Under the pieces are notes generated by a model that saw only the letters and a program-made list of their open reading frames with translations, did not search any database and was not told where the DNA came from. Position numbers and translations under genes: made by a program. DNA of 64,000 bases, from positions 10,226,526 through 10,290,525 of the forward strand of contig JAYGXS010000006.1 in assembly GCA_036362985.1 (NCBI GenBank). The letters are read 5' to 3'. This document shows positions 11,142-20,636 of this stretch, piece by piece. Position 1 is the first letter of the stretch. Each line of letters begins with the position of its first letter. Source of the DNA: Ligula intestinalis. Taxonomy: Eukaryota > Platyhelminthes > Cestoda > Diphyllobothriidea > Diphyllobothriidae.

Positions 11142-11264
11142 ATCTTTCCACGCTTTCTTTTCCTTCCACCCTCCCCCCTGTCCAGACTCAACAAACCCTC
11201 ATTGCCTTGCAACCAGCCGAGTACTATCAACCCCCCTCCCCTCCTCCCCTTTTCCCATGACTAA
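11070..11264 (-). repeat. Right inverted arm of the PLE
   Basis: The minus strand of this segment aligns with 9307-9500. It is C-rich on the plus strand at 11231-11257. Confidence 0.75.
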
Positions 11265-12267
11265 TTTCCCTGTTATGATATACATAATTGTCAGCATGGT
11301 ACTTTTTAATGGTAATGGCCCGAGGATAATTTATTGAAAGTAAGGTAAGCTCGTCAGATATTCTTCCAATTCAGATCAGTTTATCATTAACAACCACCAA
11401 AGAACTAGAAAGCCTTCTACAGAGACTACACAGCTTGCATGTAGATAAATTGGTACTAACAAAGCCCAGAGATGACCAGTCAGCCTTACACAACCCCGTG
11501 ATGCAACAGAGCACCTGGAGTCCTGAGTGTTATTAAGTCCTGCGTTCGCTTTCCTATCGCTAGTACGTCGTTTGTACCACATTCTCTTCGCGAGGAAGAT
11601 GCTAGAAAAGGTCACATAGAGCTCGCCTGCAACAGACGAAACAGGAAAAAACTTGGAATCTCTATCAAGGTCACGAGAAAGGACAACGGGCTAGAGAGAG
11701 CATAACATTTGCAACCACCAGTAGAAGGCAACGCTTTTTTTCCTTTCGAAGGTACACACGGAGGGTGAAGTTAGCGCGCTATGTTTACATCCTCTTGAGT
11801 GGCGACTGTCGAACGGGGTGGGGGATTCATTTTAGCATAAATAATGCATGCTCAAACATGCAGATCATGCCTCAGCCAGCCAGCCAGCCAGCCAGGCAGC
11901 CCAGCCACCGTACCCGACAAAGAAGGATGCGATCGTTTCAGGTCACACAAACTCAGTCCTCAAATGCACGCTAGCCAGGATTTTTGTCGTTCGAACAAGG
12001 AGAAGGAGTGAAAAGAACACACAGAGCTCGAGAATTAGGAATTATTTTGGCATTCAAGTTACAAGCTCTCGGCTAAGGGTACCCAAAAGAATGAGGGTTA
12101 TTGATGTTTGTTTTAATTTAAGGCCAATTCCCGAGAGCATAAAGGGCCTAAAGGGATTTCGCATACCAATGCATGAAGCAACGACAATCGCAAGAAAGGG
12201 AATTAGATAGTTCCACTCAGGCGCCAAAAATACAAATACATGGCGAATACTTTCTTGTTTAAGGAAT
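11265..12267. other. No recognised gene; AGCC run inside
   Basis: A cagc/agcc tetranucleotide run lies at about 11873-11895. Its chance translation gives Ser/Ala/Gln/Pro-rich frames. Nothing else is recognisable. Confidence 0.4.
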
Positions 12268-12590
12268 GTGTCTGACATCGTTGAAAGGGACTTGCGGAAG
12301 CATCATATAAAATTGGCGCAAAAACCGACGACAGAATTATGCGACCAGCTTGTATATCCTATGGAGAAGGTTGGGTATCCCGATAAGAAATCCTTCATAA
12401 GATCCCATGCGAAGCTTGTGATAACGCATACTGTGGGCAAACAGGAGGGTCCATCTCCACAGGCATTAAAGAGTACCAACTGGCAGTGACAAGACGTGAC
12501 CATTTGTCCGAAGTGGTCATGCATAGGCCACAGCTTCACATGGGACAAAACACGCGTTGTCCGAGTTTGCCCCTCCACAAAGGCCGATGA
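12268..12590 (+). pseudogene. PLE C-terminal fragment (linker and GIY-YIG)
   Basis: The first part encodes LRKHHIKLAQKPTTEL, a linker typical of PLEs just before the endonuclease. Near 12395 the frame shifts, and in the next frame IPCEACDNAYCGQTGGSIST, IKEYQLAVTRRDHLSEVVMH and related residues follow, which is the GIY-YIG core and its His-containing tail. No RT is found upstream, so this is a 5'-truncated, frameshifted copy. It belongs to a different PLE subfamily from the 7.6 kb copy. Confidence 0.75.
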
Positions 12591-13079
12591 TTCAGGTAGC
12601 TCGATAATTTACTGAATAAATTTACCTTGTTCTCCCAACGAACGCCTTTTCTTCTAACTTTTTTAATCACCTCTACGTTGTGAAAACGATTTTCCTTTAG
12701 GTTTTTTGCCATTTGTGGGAAAAAGGAAATGCGTAGGGAGTAATGGTGTCAAAAACCGTTCTCATGCTGGTTTTCTTCAAAACTGGTTGGTTTTGAAGGC
12801 AGTGTTTGCAGCCGCCTTGCCATCGAGGACCCCGATCGCCGTGATTCAAGTCGATTTTTTCTTAAATGATTGACGCAAGCAATTCTTGAATCACTTAGAG
12901 ATAGTCATGTGTCGGTTCACGGTGGAACAAACTCGACATGAACATTTTTTATGCCGAAGAAAAGAACCACCATGGACGCGTTACTTCTTAAAATGTGTCA
13001 TTGCAAAATCATCGAGAGCTTTGACTACGAACTTAATAAAATAATCCCTCTATCCGCTGCGAATGTTTCAAATGGAAGC
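12591..13079. other. No recognised gene
   Basis: This is AT-rich spacer with only short chance frames. Confidence 0.4.
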
Positions 13080-13320
13080 TCCTTAACAGGCTGAGCAGGA
13101 AGAGTGTTGAGTAGTATAGGTATAAAGTATTATCGGCAAAGACCAGGGAGATTGAAACGGCCATTTCTGGCTTACTAGCCGTCGACAGCCAGTTAATACT
13201 ATTGCCAGATAGGTAAAACTGTCTGCCTAGCATACTACCAGCTGTTACGGTTGTCAGGGCCTCTGGCAGCATCGAAGTCAGAGCGGGACAGATAAGTCCC
13301 GTTGGCGGTGAGGTGAGCAT
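13080..13320 (-). repeat. SINE-related repeat folded back on itself
   Basis: The central box ggccatttctggcttactagcc and the following gccag match the body shared with the copies at 36.85 and 55.13 kb. Here the box is flanked on both sides by the same neighbouring segment. The agtagtat...gtattat sequence on the left is repeated in inverted form on the right, followed by the gctgttacgg and agcgggac boxes. The result is an X-Y-inverted X arrangement rather than the simple X-Y order of the other copies. Confidence 0.6.
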
Positions 13321-13772
13321 TCATCAAGGAAATCAATGAGTGTTGACTGTGATGCCAACCCTACCATGCTCCTTTTCTACAGAAAGTAATTGCCAATAGA
13401 GGAGAATATGCGAGTTCCAGAAAGCAGTTCAGAAGAAGAGGTTGCGATCACTGTTTTTGGCTATCACCTCGAATTTTATAAGATGAATGACGACTGAAAG
13501 ACTCTGAATGACAAACTTCAAGTAAATTGATTTAAATGTATAACCGTATAAGTGAAGGACCGAAGCAAGCGACCAATAATATTGAAACGGTTGTGAATGA
13601 ATTGTAGTGGATGTACTTGCCACCGAAAAACCACCATAAATAAAGGAGAGGTAGGCAGGAAAACCTAGTGATTAGAATGGCTCGCTGCTCACTGAATCTG
13701 AGGATTGTAAATAGGCAGCAAGCAAGGCAATAAAATAGCAAAACCAAATGAAACAGCTTGCGCAAATGTCGT

Positions 13773-13798
13773 GCACACACACACACACACACACGCAC
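13773..13798. repeat. (CA)n microsatellite at a splice donor
   Basis: A CA run on the plus strand becomes the GTGCGTGTGTGT of the donor of the PDZ exon on the minus strand. Confidence 0.85.
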
Positions 13799-14008
13799 CT
13801 GCAGTATCTCGTCACCACGAAACAGACAGTTTAGCCGACCGAAGAGACCGTCTGGTTTGACATCCTGAACGAAGTGCCGCGTCAGACGCTCTCGAGGTGC
13901 GTTCTGGGAGTCAACATCACCGTTGGCAGACACCTCAGAGTCCACCGTGTAACCCTCCACTGACATGCCCAGGCTGGTCTCCTTCTTCGATTTGACGACG
14001 CGTAGGAC
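13799..14008 (-). CDS. Internal exon encoding the front of a PDZ domain
   Basis: This 210-bp exon (70 codons, phase 0 on both sides) is bounded by a strong acceptor, a long pyrimidine tract ending ccctgcag, and a donor read as ctgcag then gtgcgtgtg. The frame opens with VLRVVKSKKETSLGMSVEGY, which contains the LGMSV form of the PDZ carboxylate-binding loop. It then has an insert rich in Asp/Ser/Asn, the strand RHFVQDVKPDG, and ends at RGDEILQ, where PDZ domains normally continue with a VNG turn. PDZ domains bind C-terminal peptides in membrane-associated scaffolds. The next exon was not found. It may belong to the multi-PDZ gene at 45-58 kb, but the neighbouring phases do not join directly, so at least one exon lies between. 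The donor sits inside a GT microsatellite. Confidence 0.75.
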
Positions 14009-14618
14009 CTGCAGGGGGGAAAAGAAAAGCAGAGGAAGTGGGTGGGTGGGTGAGGCGAGGAAGAATTTAGACCATCAGGGTGTGCAAACATGAAATGAGA
14101 ATAAGCGTGGCCGTCAGATGTCGGTTGTCAGAAAAGGTGCAAGGTACTGGAACCCCTTAACGATTGGCTAGTGTAGAGGAAACTGGTTTAAGCCTACCAT
14201 AACACGGGTGTGGCTTAGTAGTTTGTTAAAGCGCAGAGAAAAACCCCGAAGAGATAAGGAAAACAGTTTAGTAGCAACGCCTAAGTAGGCTGAAGCCACT
14301 TAGCTCATTTACAACGTTTCCTTCTCCATGAATAGCCCTAATGGTCCGATTACCACTCACACTCACCTTATTAAAGGACATCAGTACAACACAGATACAC
14401 TCGATTCAAGTTGGTGGACATACTCGAAACTTCATCCAAACGATTCTGGCTACGTTTAGGGACTGTGAAAATAACTGCCCAGGTTAGTTACTAAAAATGC
14501 ATAACTGCAGTGGTTTCCCCTTGTGGCTCGAGGCGTTGTTATTTTGCAGCCCACGTAGGGGGGCAGAAAGCTTAATCAAGCCTGTCCTACCCTTGCCGGT
14601 GTTTGTGGGTCCATTACA
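14009..14618. other. Intron or spacer, no gene recognised
   Basis: The polypyrimidine tract of the PDZ exon acceptor lies at 14009-14035 on the minus strand. Nothing else is recognisable up to the retrotransposon. Confidence 0.4.
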
Positions 14619-14631
14619 AACTATGAAGATG
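14619..14631. repeat. Target-site duplication, 3' side of the retrotransposon
   Basis: The 13-bp word aactatgaagatg is repeated exactly at 17720-17732 on the other side of the element. Confidence 0.9.
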
Positions 14632-17600
14632 TGTGTGTGTGTGTCGTAGCCCATAGTTGGATCAGGAATCCCCGCCGGAATCCAAACTAGGAGTAGTTGG
14701 GAGACGGAGAAAAGCCGCGACCTCGACCGGCTTGAGCCACAGGTCCGCGGGAGTGAGGTGGGTGCCTGGCCGAGAACTGCAGGCGAACAGATGACGGCAG
14801 TCATGCGGCGAGACGCCGCAGTCGGGACAGCAGTCGGGTATGGATGGGTCGAGCCGGTGCTGGTACTGGCGAAGGATCATACAGTAGCCACTGCGTAGCT
14901 GCGCCAGAGTACAGCGAGTGACCCTCGGGAGATGTCGTTCCGAGGCCGCAATCGGAGGTGGATAGCCACCCAAAAGGACCGGGGGACGGTAACCTCGTTT
15001 CTCCTCGACAACGAATCTCTGGTGGAGACGCTGGAAGCCTGTCTTGGTGGCAGAGCTATCAACAGGTAGGTCCGCGAGAGACGAGGCAACAGCTTCCTTG
15101 TGGAGTGCTCGAATAGACGGCCGGACGTTGCGGCAGGGCTCGGGAGCGGTGCAACGGTGATGATTGGGATGGCCGGGTTGCGAACAACTCCACCAGAACT
15201 GCTGGCTAAGGAGAGTGTTGTGATGGGCGACCGGTAGAACAGAGGCCTCCGCATGAAGATGATCTATAGGCGACATTTTATAGCAACCCGTGATCGTGCG
15301 GAGGGCAGCGTTTTGGGCTGACTGGAGGCGGCGGAGGCTGGAAGAGCTCATCGTAGGAGACCAGATTGATGCCGCATAAGTGAGGTGCGGCTTGGCCTGC
15401 GCCTTGAAAGCAGTCGACAGAGTCTCTTTCGCACAGCCCCAGGATGTGCCTGCTAGAGCCTTGAGGACCTTGGTGCAGCGGCTTACTTTGCTTGCGGTCT
15501 CCCTGGCATGGTCTGCGAACGTGAAGAGCGGATCAAAACGCACACCAAGGAGTTTGGGCTTGCGGACGAGCGGTAAGGACGCCCCATTGACGGTGATGAC
15601 CGGGTGACGATTGAACTCCTTCGGATCCAGCGTAAAAACAGTTACGGACGACTTGGCTGCCGAGATCGTCATTCCGCGCTGGGTGAGGAAGTTTTCGACA
15701 ACAGGCATGAACTCCGTGAGGAGCTGTGCAGCCTGATCGATGTCATGGTGCCGGCAGAAGAACGTAATATCGTCCGCATAGGATACCACTTGCACAGGTG
15801 CCCGGGGGACTGGGAGCTCTCGCATGTAGATGTTAAAGAGTGTCGGGCTGAGCACAGAGCCTTGAGGGACGCTACAGGACTGCTTACGGGGCTTGGAGAG
15901 AGCGCCCCGGAAGAGGACACGATCGTGACGGCCACGGATGTAAGCCGCCAACCATCGGACCAGGCCAGTCGGGACGTTCAACGAGACCAAGTCCTGCAGG
16001 AGCTGATCGTGGCGGACGCAGTCAAAGGCTCGTGACAGGTCAATTGAGACTGCCACGGTCCGCGAAGCGGGCTTCTGTTGATTGAAGCCCTCGAGGATAG
16101 CGTCGCTGAGCTCGAAAAGCGCCGTTGTAGTTCCACGACCCGATCGAAAACCATGTTGGTGGAAAGATAGTTCCGCCACAGACGTCAGAAGTGGGCGGAT
16201 GAGCCGTTCCAGGATCTTCGCCAATGGACTGAGGAGGGCAATTGGACGATAAGAGGTCGCTAGGCAGGGGTCCTTACCCGCTTTGACCAGGGGGATAATG
16301 ATCGACTGGCGCCAGCAATCAGGGATGATTGAAGTTCCCAGTGAAAGGTTGAAGAGGGCGGCAAGGTAGGCAGCCACCTTCGGGCCGATGTGGCGCACAT
16401 GGATAGGCGCCAGACCATCTGGTCCTAAGGCTTTCGAAGCTCTCATTTTCTTGACGGCGGTGAAGATGGCATCAGCCGAAAAGGAAATGTCTGGGGGCGG
16501 GGCTTTATGGAGGAGGCGAAGAAGGGGGCGCTGGCTTTTGGGACTGGGCGCCGAGCGGGGCGAGAACAGTTTGTTCATCTTCGCGGCGATCTTACCGTTG
16601 TTGGAAATGAACTTGCCGTTCCCAAAGCTAATAGACTGGTTTGATGTATCAGCCCGGGGTTTGGTCAGGTTGCGTAAAAGCTTCCAAGTGGCAGCTGAGT
16701 TGCCGCTGAAATTACAATCTGAAACTAGTTCATGCCAGCGTTGGCGTTTGCCATCGTTGATAGTCTTAGTGATTAAGCCATTCAGTTCGCCAACGCGCGG
16801 GTCACTGGCGTCACGCGCTCGTAATTCGTCTCTCTCTCGTTCCAGGCGGGAGGCTTCGGGTGGATAGTTAGGACGGAGAAAGGGAATGCGGCCGTTAGGG
16901 ATGTGGTGACTTGCTGCTGCCAGGAGTAGTCGACGAAGGGCTCGCTCCGCCATGTGGACACAGGTGGGAGGCGGTAGGCCATCGATCTCGGCTTCGCATT
17001 CGGTCGTGAACGCTGCCCAATTGGCTTTCTTGAAATTAATGAAGTGCCGGTTGGGGGCCTTGATACGCTCGGCGGCGGTGGCCAATTCGAGCACAATGGG
17101 GAGGTGGTCGCTACCCAGGCTGATTTCCGTCTTCCACATGGTGGAGGCTACCAGACTGAGACTGGCGAGGGAAACATCGGGCGAGCTGGAGGCGCCGTTG
17201 GTCGGGAGCCGCGTTTGGCTGTTCTCGTTGACAACGGCAAAGGGGGCGTGTTCTATTTCGTCAGCCAGAGCTTCTCCTCGGGAGTCGGCTGCCAAGTTAG
17301 AGCACCATAGGTCATGGTGAGCGTTGAAGTCACCTAGCACCAGACTGTCTCCAGAAGGTAAGTAGGGAGCGATAGAGGCGGTGAAACCGGGAGAACAACT
17401 GGAAGTTGGAGGGATGTACACGTTCACGACGGTTAGCGGCGCCGGGCCAATGTCAAGGGAAATCGCCAGTTCTTCCGTGGGATCGGCTCCAAGCAGGGGA
17501 AGCTGGTGATGGGCAATGGATTTGTCCACCAGGAAGGCAAAACCTCCGCCTTTGTTACGGCCGCGGTCGCGACGGACAATCGTGTAATCGGCACAGGAAG

Positions 17601-17719
17601 GGACCTTAGTGGAGTTAGACCACTTTGTCTCTTGGATAGCCGCCACAGCTATGCTGTGCGAGCGCATGAAGGCCAGGAGCTGGTCAAGCTTCCCAAGGAG
17701 GCCGTTGGCGTTGAATTGT
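14632..17719 (-). mobile_element. Young non-LTR retrotransposon (Jockey-like), 5'-truncated
   Basis: The element is 3088 bp, lies on the minus strand, and is bounded by exact 13-bp direct repeats, the hallmark of target-primed reverse transcription. It contains one uninterrupted frame with endonuclease (EN), RT and a C-terminal Cys/His motif. The 5' end falls just before the first conserved endonuclease residues (FNANGL), so any ORF1 and the 5' promoter are missing. The 3' end is gggctacg followed by an (AC)n tail rather than poly-A. Two more copies with the same 3' end lie at 18.2 and 29.8 kb. Clade assignment is tentative: an APE-type endonuclease, no RNase H seen, and a C-terminal LTPADLW...AAFLRL segment like many Jockey-type elements. 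Confidence 0.9.
14662..17667 (-). CDS. Retrotransposon ORF2: endonuclease and reverse transcriptase
   Basis: This is 1001 codons without a stop from the first ATG. The frame is open 17 codons further upstream, into LQFNANGL, so the true start is lost. The APE-type EN shows QETKW (about residue 12), LGDFNAHHDLW (about 111) and SLGSDHLPIV (about 184). The RT has YRPIALLSPLAKILERLI, HGFRSGRGTTTALFEL (about 500), DLSRAFDCVRH, SVPQGSVLSPTLFN and the catalytic YADD (about 630). The C-terminus has CCPDCGVSPHDCRHLFAC (about 945), a Cys/His nucleic-acid-binding motif. All catalytic residues look intact. EN nicks the target and RT copies the element RNA at the nick. The many shorter frames overlapping this region are shadows of this one. 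Confidence 0.92.
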   Translation of the reverse strand: MRSHSIAVAAIQETKWSNSTKVPSCADYTIVRRDRGRNKGGGFAFLVDKSIAHHQLPLLGADPTEELAISLDIGPAPLTVVNVYIPPTSSCSPGFTASIAPYLPSGDSLVLGDFNAHHDLWCSNLAADSRGEALADEIEHAPFAVVNENSQTRLPTNGASSSPDVSLASLSLVASTMWKTEISLGSDHLPIVLELATAAERIKAPNRHFINFKKANWAAFTTECEAEIDGLPPPTCVHMAERALRRLLLAAASHHIPNGRIPFLRPNYPPEASRLERERDELRARDASDPRVGELNGLITKTINDGKRQRWHELVSDCNFSGNSAATWKLLRNLTKPRADTSNQSISFGNGKFISNNGKIAAKMNKLFSPRSAPSPKSQRPLLRLLHKAPPPDISFSADAIFTAVKKMRASKALGPDGLAPIHVRHIGPKVAAYLAALFNLSLGTSIIPDCWRQSIIIPLVKAGKDPCLATSYRPIALLSPLAKILERLIRPLLTSVAELSFHQHGFRSGRGTTTALFELSDAILEGFNQQKPASRTVAVSIDLSRAFDCVRHDQLLQDLVSLNVPTGLVRWLAAYIRGRHDRVLFRGALSKPRKQSCSVPQGSVLSPTLFNIYMRELPVPRAPVQVVSYADDITFFCRHHDIDQAAQLLTEFMPVVENFLTQRGMTISAAKSSVTVFTLDPKEFNRHPVITVNGASLPLVRKPKLLGVRFDPLFTFADHARETASKVSRCTKVLKALAGTSWGCAKETLSTAFKAQAKPHLTYAASIWSPTMSSSSLRRLQSAQNAALRTITGCYKMSPIDHLHAEASVLPVAHHNTLLSQQFWWSCSQPGHPNHHRCTAPEPCRNVRPSIRALHKEAVASSLADLPVDSSATKTGFQRLHQRFVVEEKRGYRPPVLLGGYPPPIAASERHLPRVTRCTLAQLRSGYCMILRQYQHRLDPSIPDCCPDCGVSPHDCRHLFACSSRPGTHLTPADLWLKPVEVAAFLRLPTTPSLDSGGDS

Positions 17720-17732
17720 AACTATGAAGATG
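17720..17732. repeat. Target-site duplication, 5' side of the retrotransposon
   Basis: This is an exact copy of 14619-14631. Confidence 0.9.
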
Positions 17733-18234
17733 GGAGCGTTTGGCGTCACCACGAAGACAACGGTATATGACCGTTATAATGCATGTGCACAATAATGCAC
17801 AAGTCCGCCTAGAATTATGACGGAAAAGGATTTCATACAAGTCTTTAATTACACGAGGTCGCAGTTAGGACGGATCTCTAAAGCTTGCCAATCTGAGGTG
17901 TCAGTCACGGTGATTTGGATTCAGTCATCCCGGCCTTGTGCAGAAAAATCGGATAAAAGATAAAGTCGGACATTATTATTAACAGCTCCAGTGCAGGGGC
18001 GGGAACTTGCTGCTGAAATGATTCTTTAGGCCGAAAAAATCTCCTCTACGCCAGGTCGTGGCATTTGCAGTAGATGGCGAATCCTCTTGGGACAGAAAAG
18101 GCTTCCTGGCGCCGTATTAAGCTCGCCACCTCTGAGTCCACATCCCTGCCATTATTGCAGACTATTAAAATTCTCCAAGTACGAAACAGAATAGAATTAA
18201 GTTTCTGCCCCCAGGTAGCGTAAGATACGAGTTG
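17733..18234. other. No recognised gene
   Basis: Spacer between the intact retrotransposon and its older relative. No domain or RNA gene was seen. Confidence 0.4.
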
Positions 18235-18515
18235 TTCGTGCCCGACTATACAGTGGCTACTGCATGCTCCCTCGCCAGGACCAATAGCGGTTCGACTCGT
18301 ACACATCCGACTGTTGTCCCGACTGCGGCGTCTCTCCGCATGACTTTCAGCATCTTCTCGCCTGCAGTTCCCGGCCAGGCATCCAACTCCCCCGCCCCCC
18401 GCAGACGTTTGGTTCCAGCCGGTTGAGGTCACGGATTGTCTCCATCTTCCAATTACAATCAATTCGGATTCCGGCAGGGACTTTTGATTTGACAAGGGCT
18501 GCGACACGCACGCAC
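18235..18515 (+). pseudogene. Old 3' fragment of the same retrotransposon family
   Basis: On the plus strand this matches the 3' end of the 14.6 kb element. Shared segments are acagtggctactg, gttgtcccgactgcggcgtct, cgcatgact, tctcgcctgcagttcccggcc and ggattccggc, ending with gggctgcgacac and an AC-rich tail. Substitutions and indels are frequent and the frame is broken, so it is much older. It covers only the C-terminal Cys/His region and the 3' UTR. Confidence 0.8.
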
Positions 18516-18660
18516 ACATGAACGTCCTTTGCAAAATCAAAAGCAAGAAAAGCTCAAAAAACAAAAAGGCAACCACAACTACAAGCTTAGCGATAATACG
18601 TCTCCCCTAACTCAATAGGAAGGGTACAAAGGCGTGTGCACTCTCAAAGCTACCCAATAT

Positions 18661-18662
<2 letters not shown>

Positions 18663-18694
<32 letters not shown>
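18663..18694. repeat. (AC)n microsatellite
   Basis: This is a run of about 16 AC units. Confidence 0.95.
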
Positions 18695-18695
<1 letters not shown>

Positions 18696-18846
18696 ACAAT
18701 GCAATTTAGCACGACGCCCAAGTGACAAAGTCAGAGGAAACACGTGCGCGGACACACATACAAACATACCAGAACCAAAAATCGACCGCCCTCACGGAGC
18801 GGTACTCTTAGCGCAAAGATCCTAGGTCCTGGTGAACCTGCTAGTG

Positions 18847-19293
18847 AAGTGGACAAAATCCGGTATAAATCTGGCACATGTATCCGGATTTTTCCAGTAG
18901 GATCCCATGATGGAATCCGCTTACTTTAACTAATAGGGTGGACGTGGATCAAGTAGACTCCAAACGGCTGGAATTGCCCAGCATTACGGTTGTCCGTCCT
19001 GCGTCTGCTGGGACAATCATAATTTCATCATCACTCTTGAATTCATCAATGGCCCTTAACGTCGTCAGAAGAAAGTAGAACTAGTGCGAAATTTTGATTG
19101 TTACACTACACCGGTTGGCGCGACAAGACCATTGACTTATCCGAGGGTGAGTCATGCTAGGTTCGTGAGCGAAGAAGAAGGGCGACAAATGACAGCGTTC
19201 TGTGTTAGACAGGCCCAGTAGCAAATCCAAGCGGATTCCATCATGGAATCCTACTAATGAGATCCGGATGCATATGCCGGATTTTGTCCACTT
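18847..19293. mobile_element. Inverted-repeat element (MITE-like)
   Basis: The 18847-18922 arm (agtggacaaaatccgg through ccatgatggaatccgctt) and the 19229-19293 arm are reverse complements with a few substitutions and a roughly 10-bp length difference. About 300 bp of non-coding sequence separates them. No transposase frame is present, so it would be a non-autonomous element or two facing copies of one repeat. No target-site duplication was identified. Confidence 0.6.
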
Positions 19294-20384
19294 GATCTAC
19301 ACTTGCTACTAGGGGAGACACGGCTATTCTCTGATTACTCCACAATTAACCAATTGCCCCTTGTCCACAAATAGGCTCTATTTAGAGGAATTCAAAGAAA
19401 ATTCTGTGAATAGGGACTAGGAAAGTTACGTGATGAGAGCGCTCACCGGAAGACGGGTTCCCAGTTAACCTATCGTTGCTGGCTGTCATCAGAGACAACT
19501 ATAGGCAAGGCGGCCTACAGCGAAAGCTAGATACGAAGAAGGCAGGATACCGAGTCCGGCGAAGCAACAGTCGAGGACCAGCAGTGACAGGGCACGCAGT
19601 GCTACGACCGCTAACCCCGATGGCGGTACTGTGACACGGTGACTGTGAGTCTTCAGTAAATAAGTTTACGCAGCTAGTCGTACGCCAGAAATGGTCATCC
19701 CTCTTCTTTGTCGATGATGCCCTTCTGCCTATATAATTAGCCGCCTTGCGACGTAGGCTTGAGTGTGAGCTTCAAAGGCACCATGTACAGACGAGTTGTG
19801 TACACCTATCTGCCACTAATGTTGCCTTGTGATAAGGTACTTGAGCAAAAGCGTCGGTGAAGACAACCACCGAGCGACTCCTGAGAATTCACCTGCACTT
19901 GAATTCCCGAACGAACCCCGTGCAACAAGCCCGACCTCCGCGGTAATAGACACATCTAACAGCCTTAGCCCAGCGACGCGGATCACTGGCCAGGGGATCA
20001 AATAGGGCCCACCGAGCGGCGGTCAGAGATATTTACAGTAGAAAAAAAGAAGCGCTACTGAACAGAAAAGAAGTAGAGCTAGACTAGCCAGTTCTTGCTT
20101 GCAAACACAAGGCTTCAACTCTTATGTTTTATTCAGGCTAATGCTTACTGGGCGCCACTGACAAAAACCCATCAGAAGTAGTAACCCAAAGCTTCAACTC
20201 CGCTAAGCAGTAACAACAAGATTATGCCGTGCAGTGTGCACACATGCATTATGATAACCTGTTAGGAGAAACACACCATTCGGCATAGGTGTGCACCACA
20301 TGCGCGAAATTTTATGAGCCTGTGTTTACTAGCAAGGCACCCGAAATGGGTGAAGAATACCATTACGTCCCTGTGCGTTTATGC
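19294..20384. other. No recognised gene
   Basis: Short chance frames only on both strands. Confidence 0.4.
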
Positions 20385-20636
20385 AGACGGACAGCGCGAA
20401 GGCAGTGTCAAGACTAGTAAAATGTCCACGTACAAAAAAAAATGAATCTGTTCAGACGCGTACGCAGCCCGTAGAGGAGACAGACGAGTTAGACCTGACT
20501 TGGGCCCTGGAGGCTCTCGGGGGTGAAGAGCATGGGAAGTGGGGTTCGTGGGAGGCAACATTGCGCGCTGTTAGACAGCAGAAGAGTGGTTTGCTTGAGG
20601 ATAAACAACGCGGGGGATTGAAAAACGCTACCAAAG
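20385..20636 (+). CDS. Possible internal exon, unknown protein
   Basis: This plus-strand segment is flanked by a plausible acceptor (gtgcgtttatgcag) and donor (accaaag then gttaag). It is open throughout and has protein-like composition, with an acidic PVEETDELDLTWALEALGG stretch followed by a basic, Gln-rich part. I recognise no domain, and no adjacent exon was found. It runs opposite to the multi-PDZ gene. It may well be a chance frame. Confidence 0.2.

Larger units (their letters stand above)
9307..11264 (+). mobile_element. Decayed Penelope-like element with inverted terminal repeats
   Basis: The RT and GIY-YIG coding remnants at about 9580-11140 are flanked by related sequences in inverted orientation, 9307-9500 and about 11070-11264. 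Shared landmarks between the left arm and the reverse complement of the right arm include ttagtcatg, a poly-G tract, cggctg, ggtttgtt, ggacagggggg, gctatgccaag and aaaacc. The arms differ from those of the 7.4 kb element but have the same layout. The body is broken by stops and frameshifts, so the copy is dead. Confidence 0.8.

Noticed and set aside
15604..16035. 143-codon plus-strand frame, and other long frames within 14.9-17.6 kb
   Set aside because: These are antisense or out-of-frame shadows of the intact retrotransposon ORF2.
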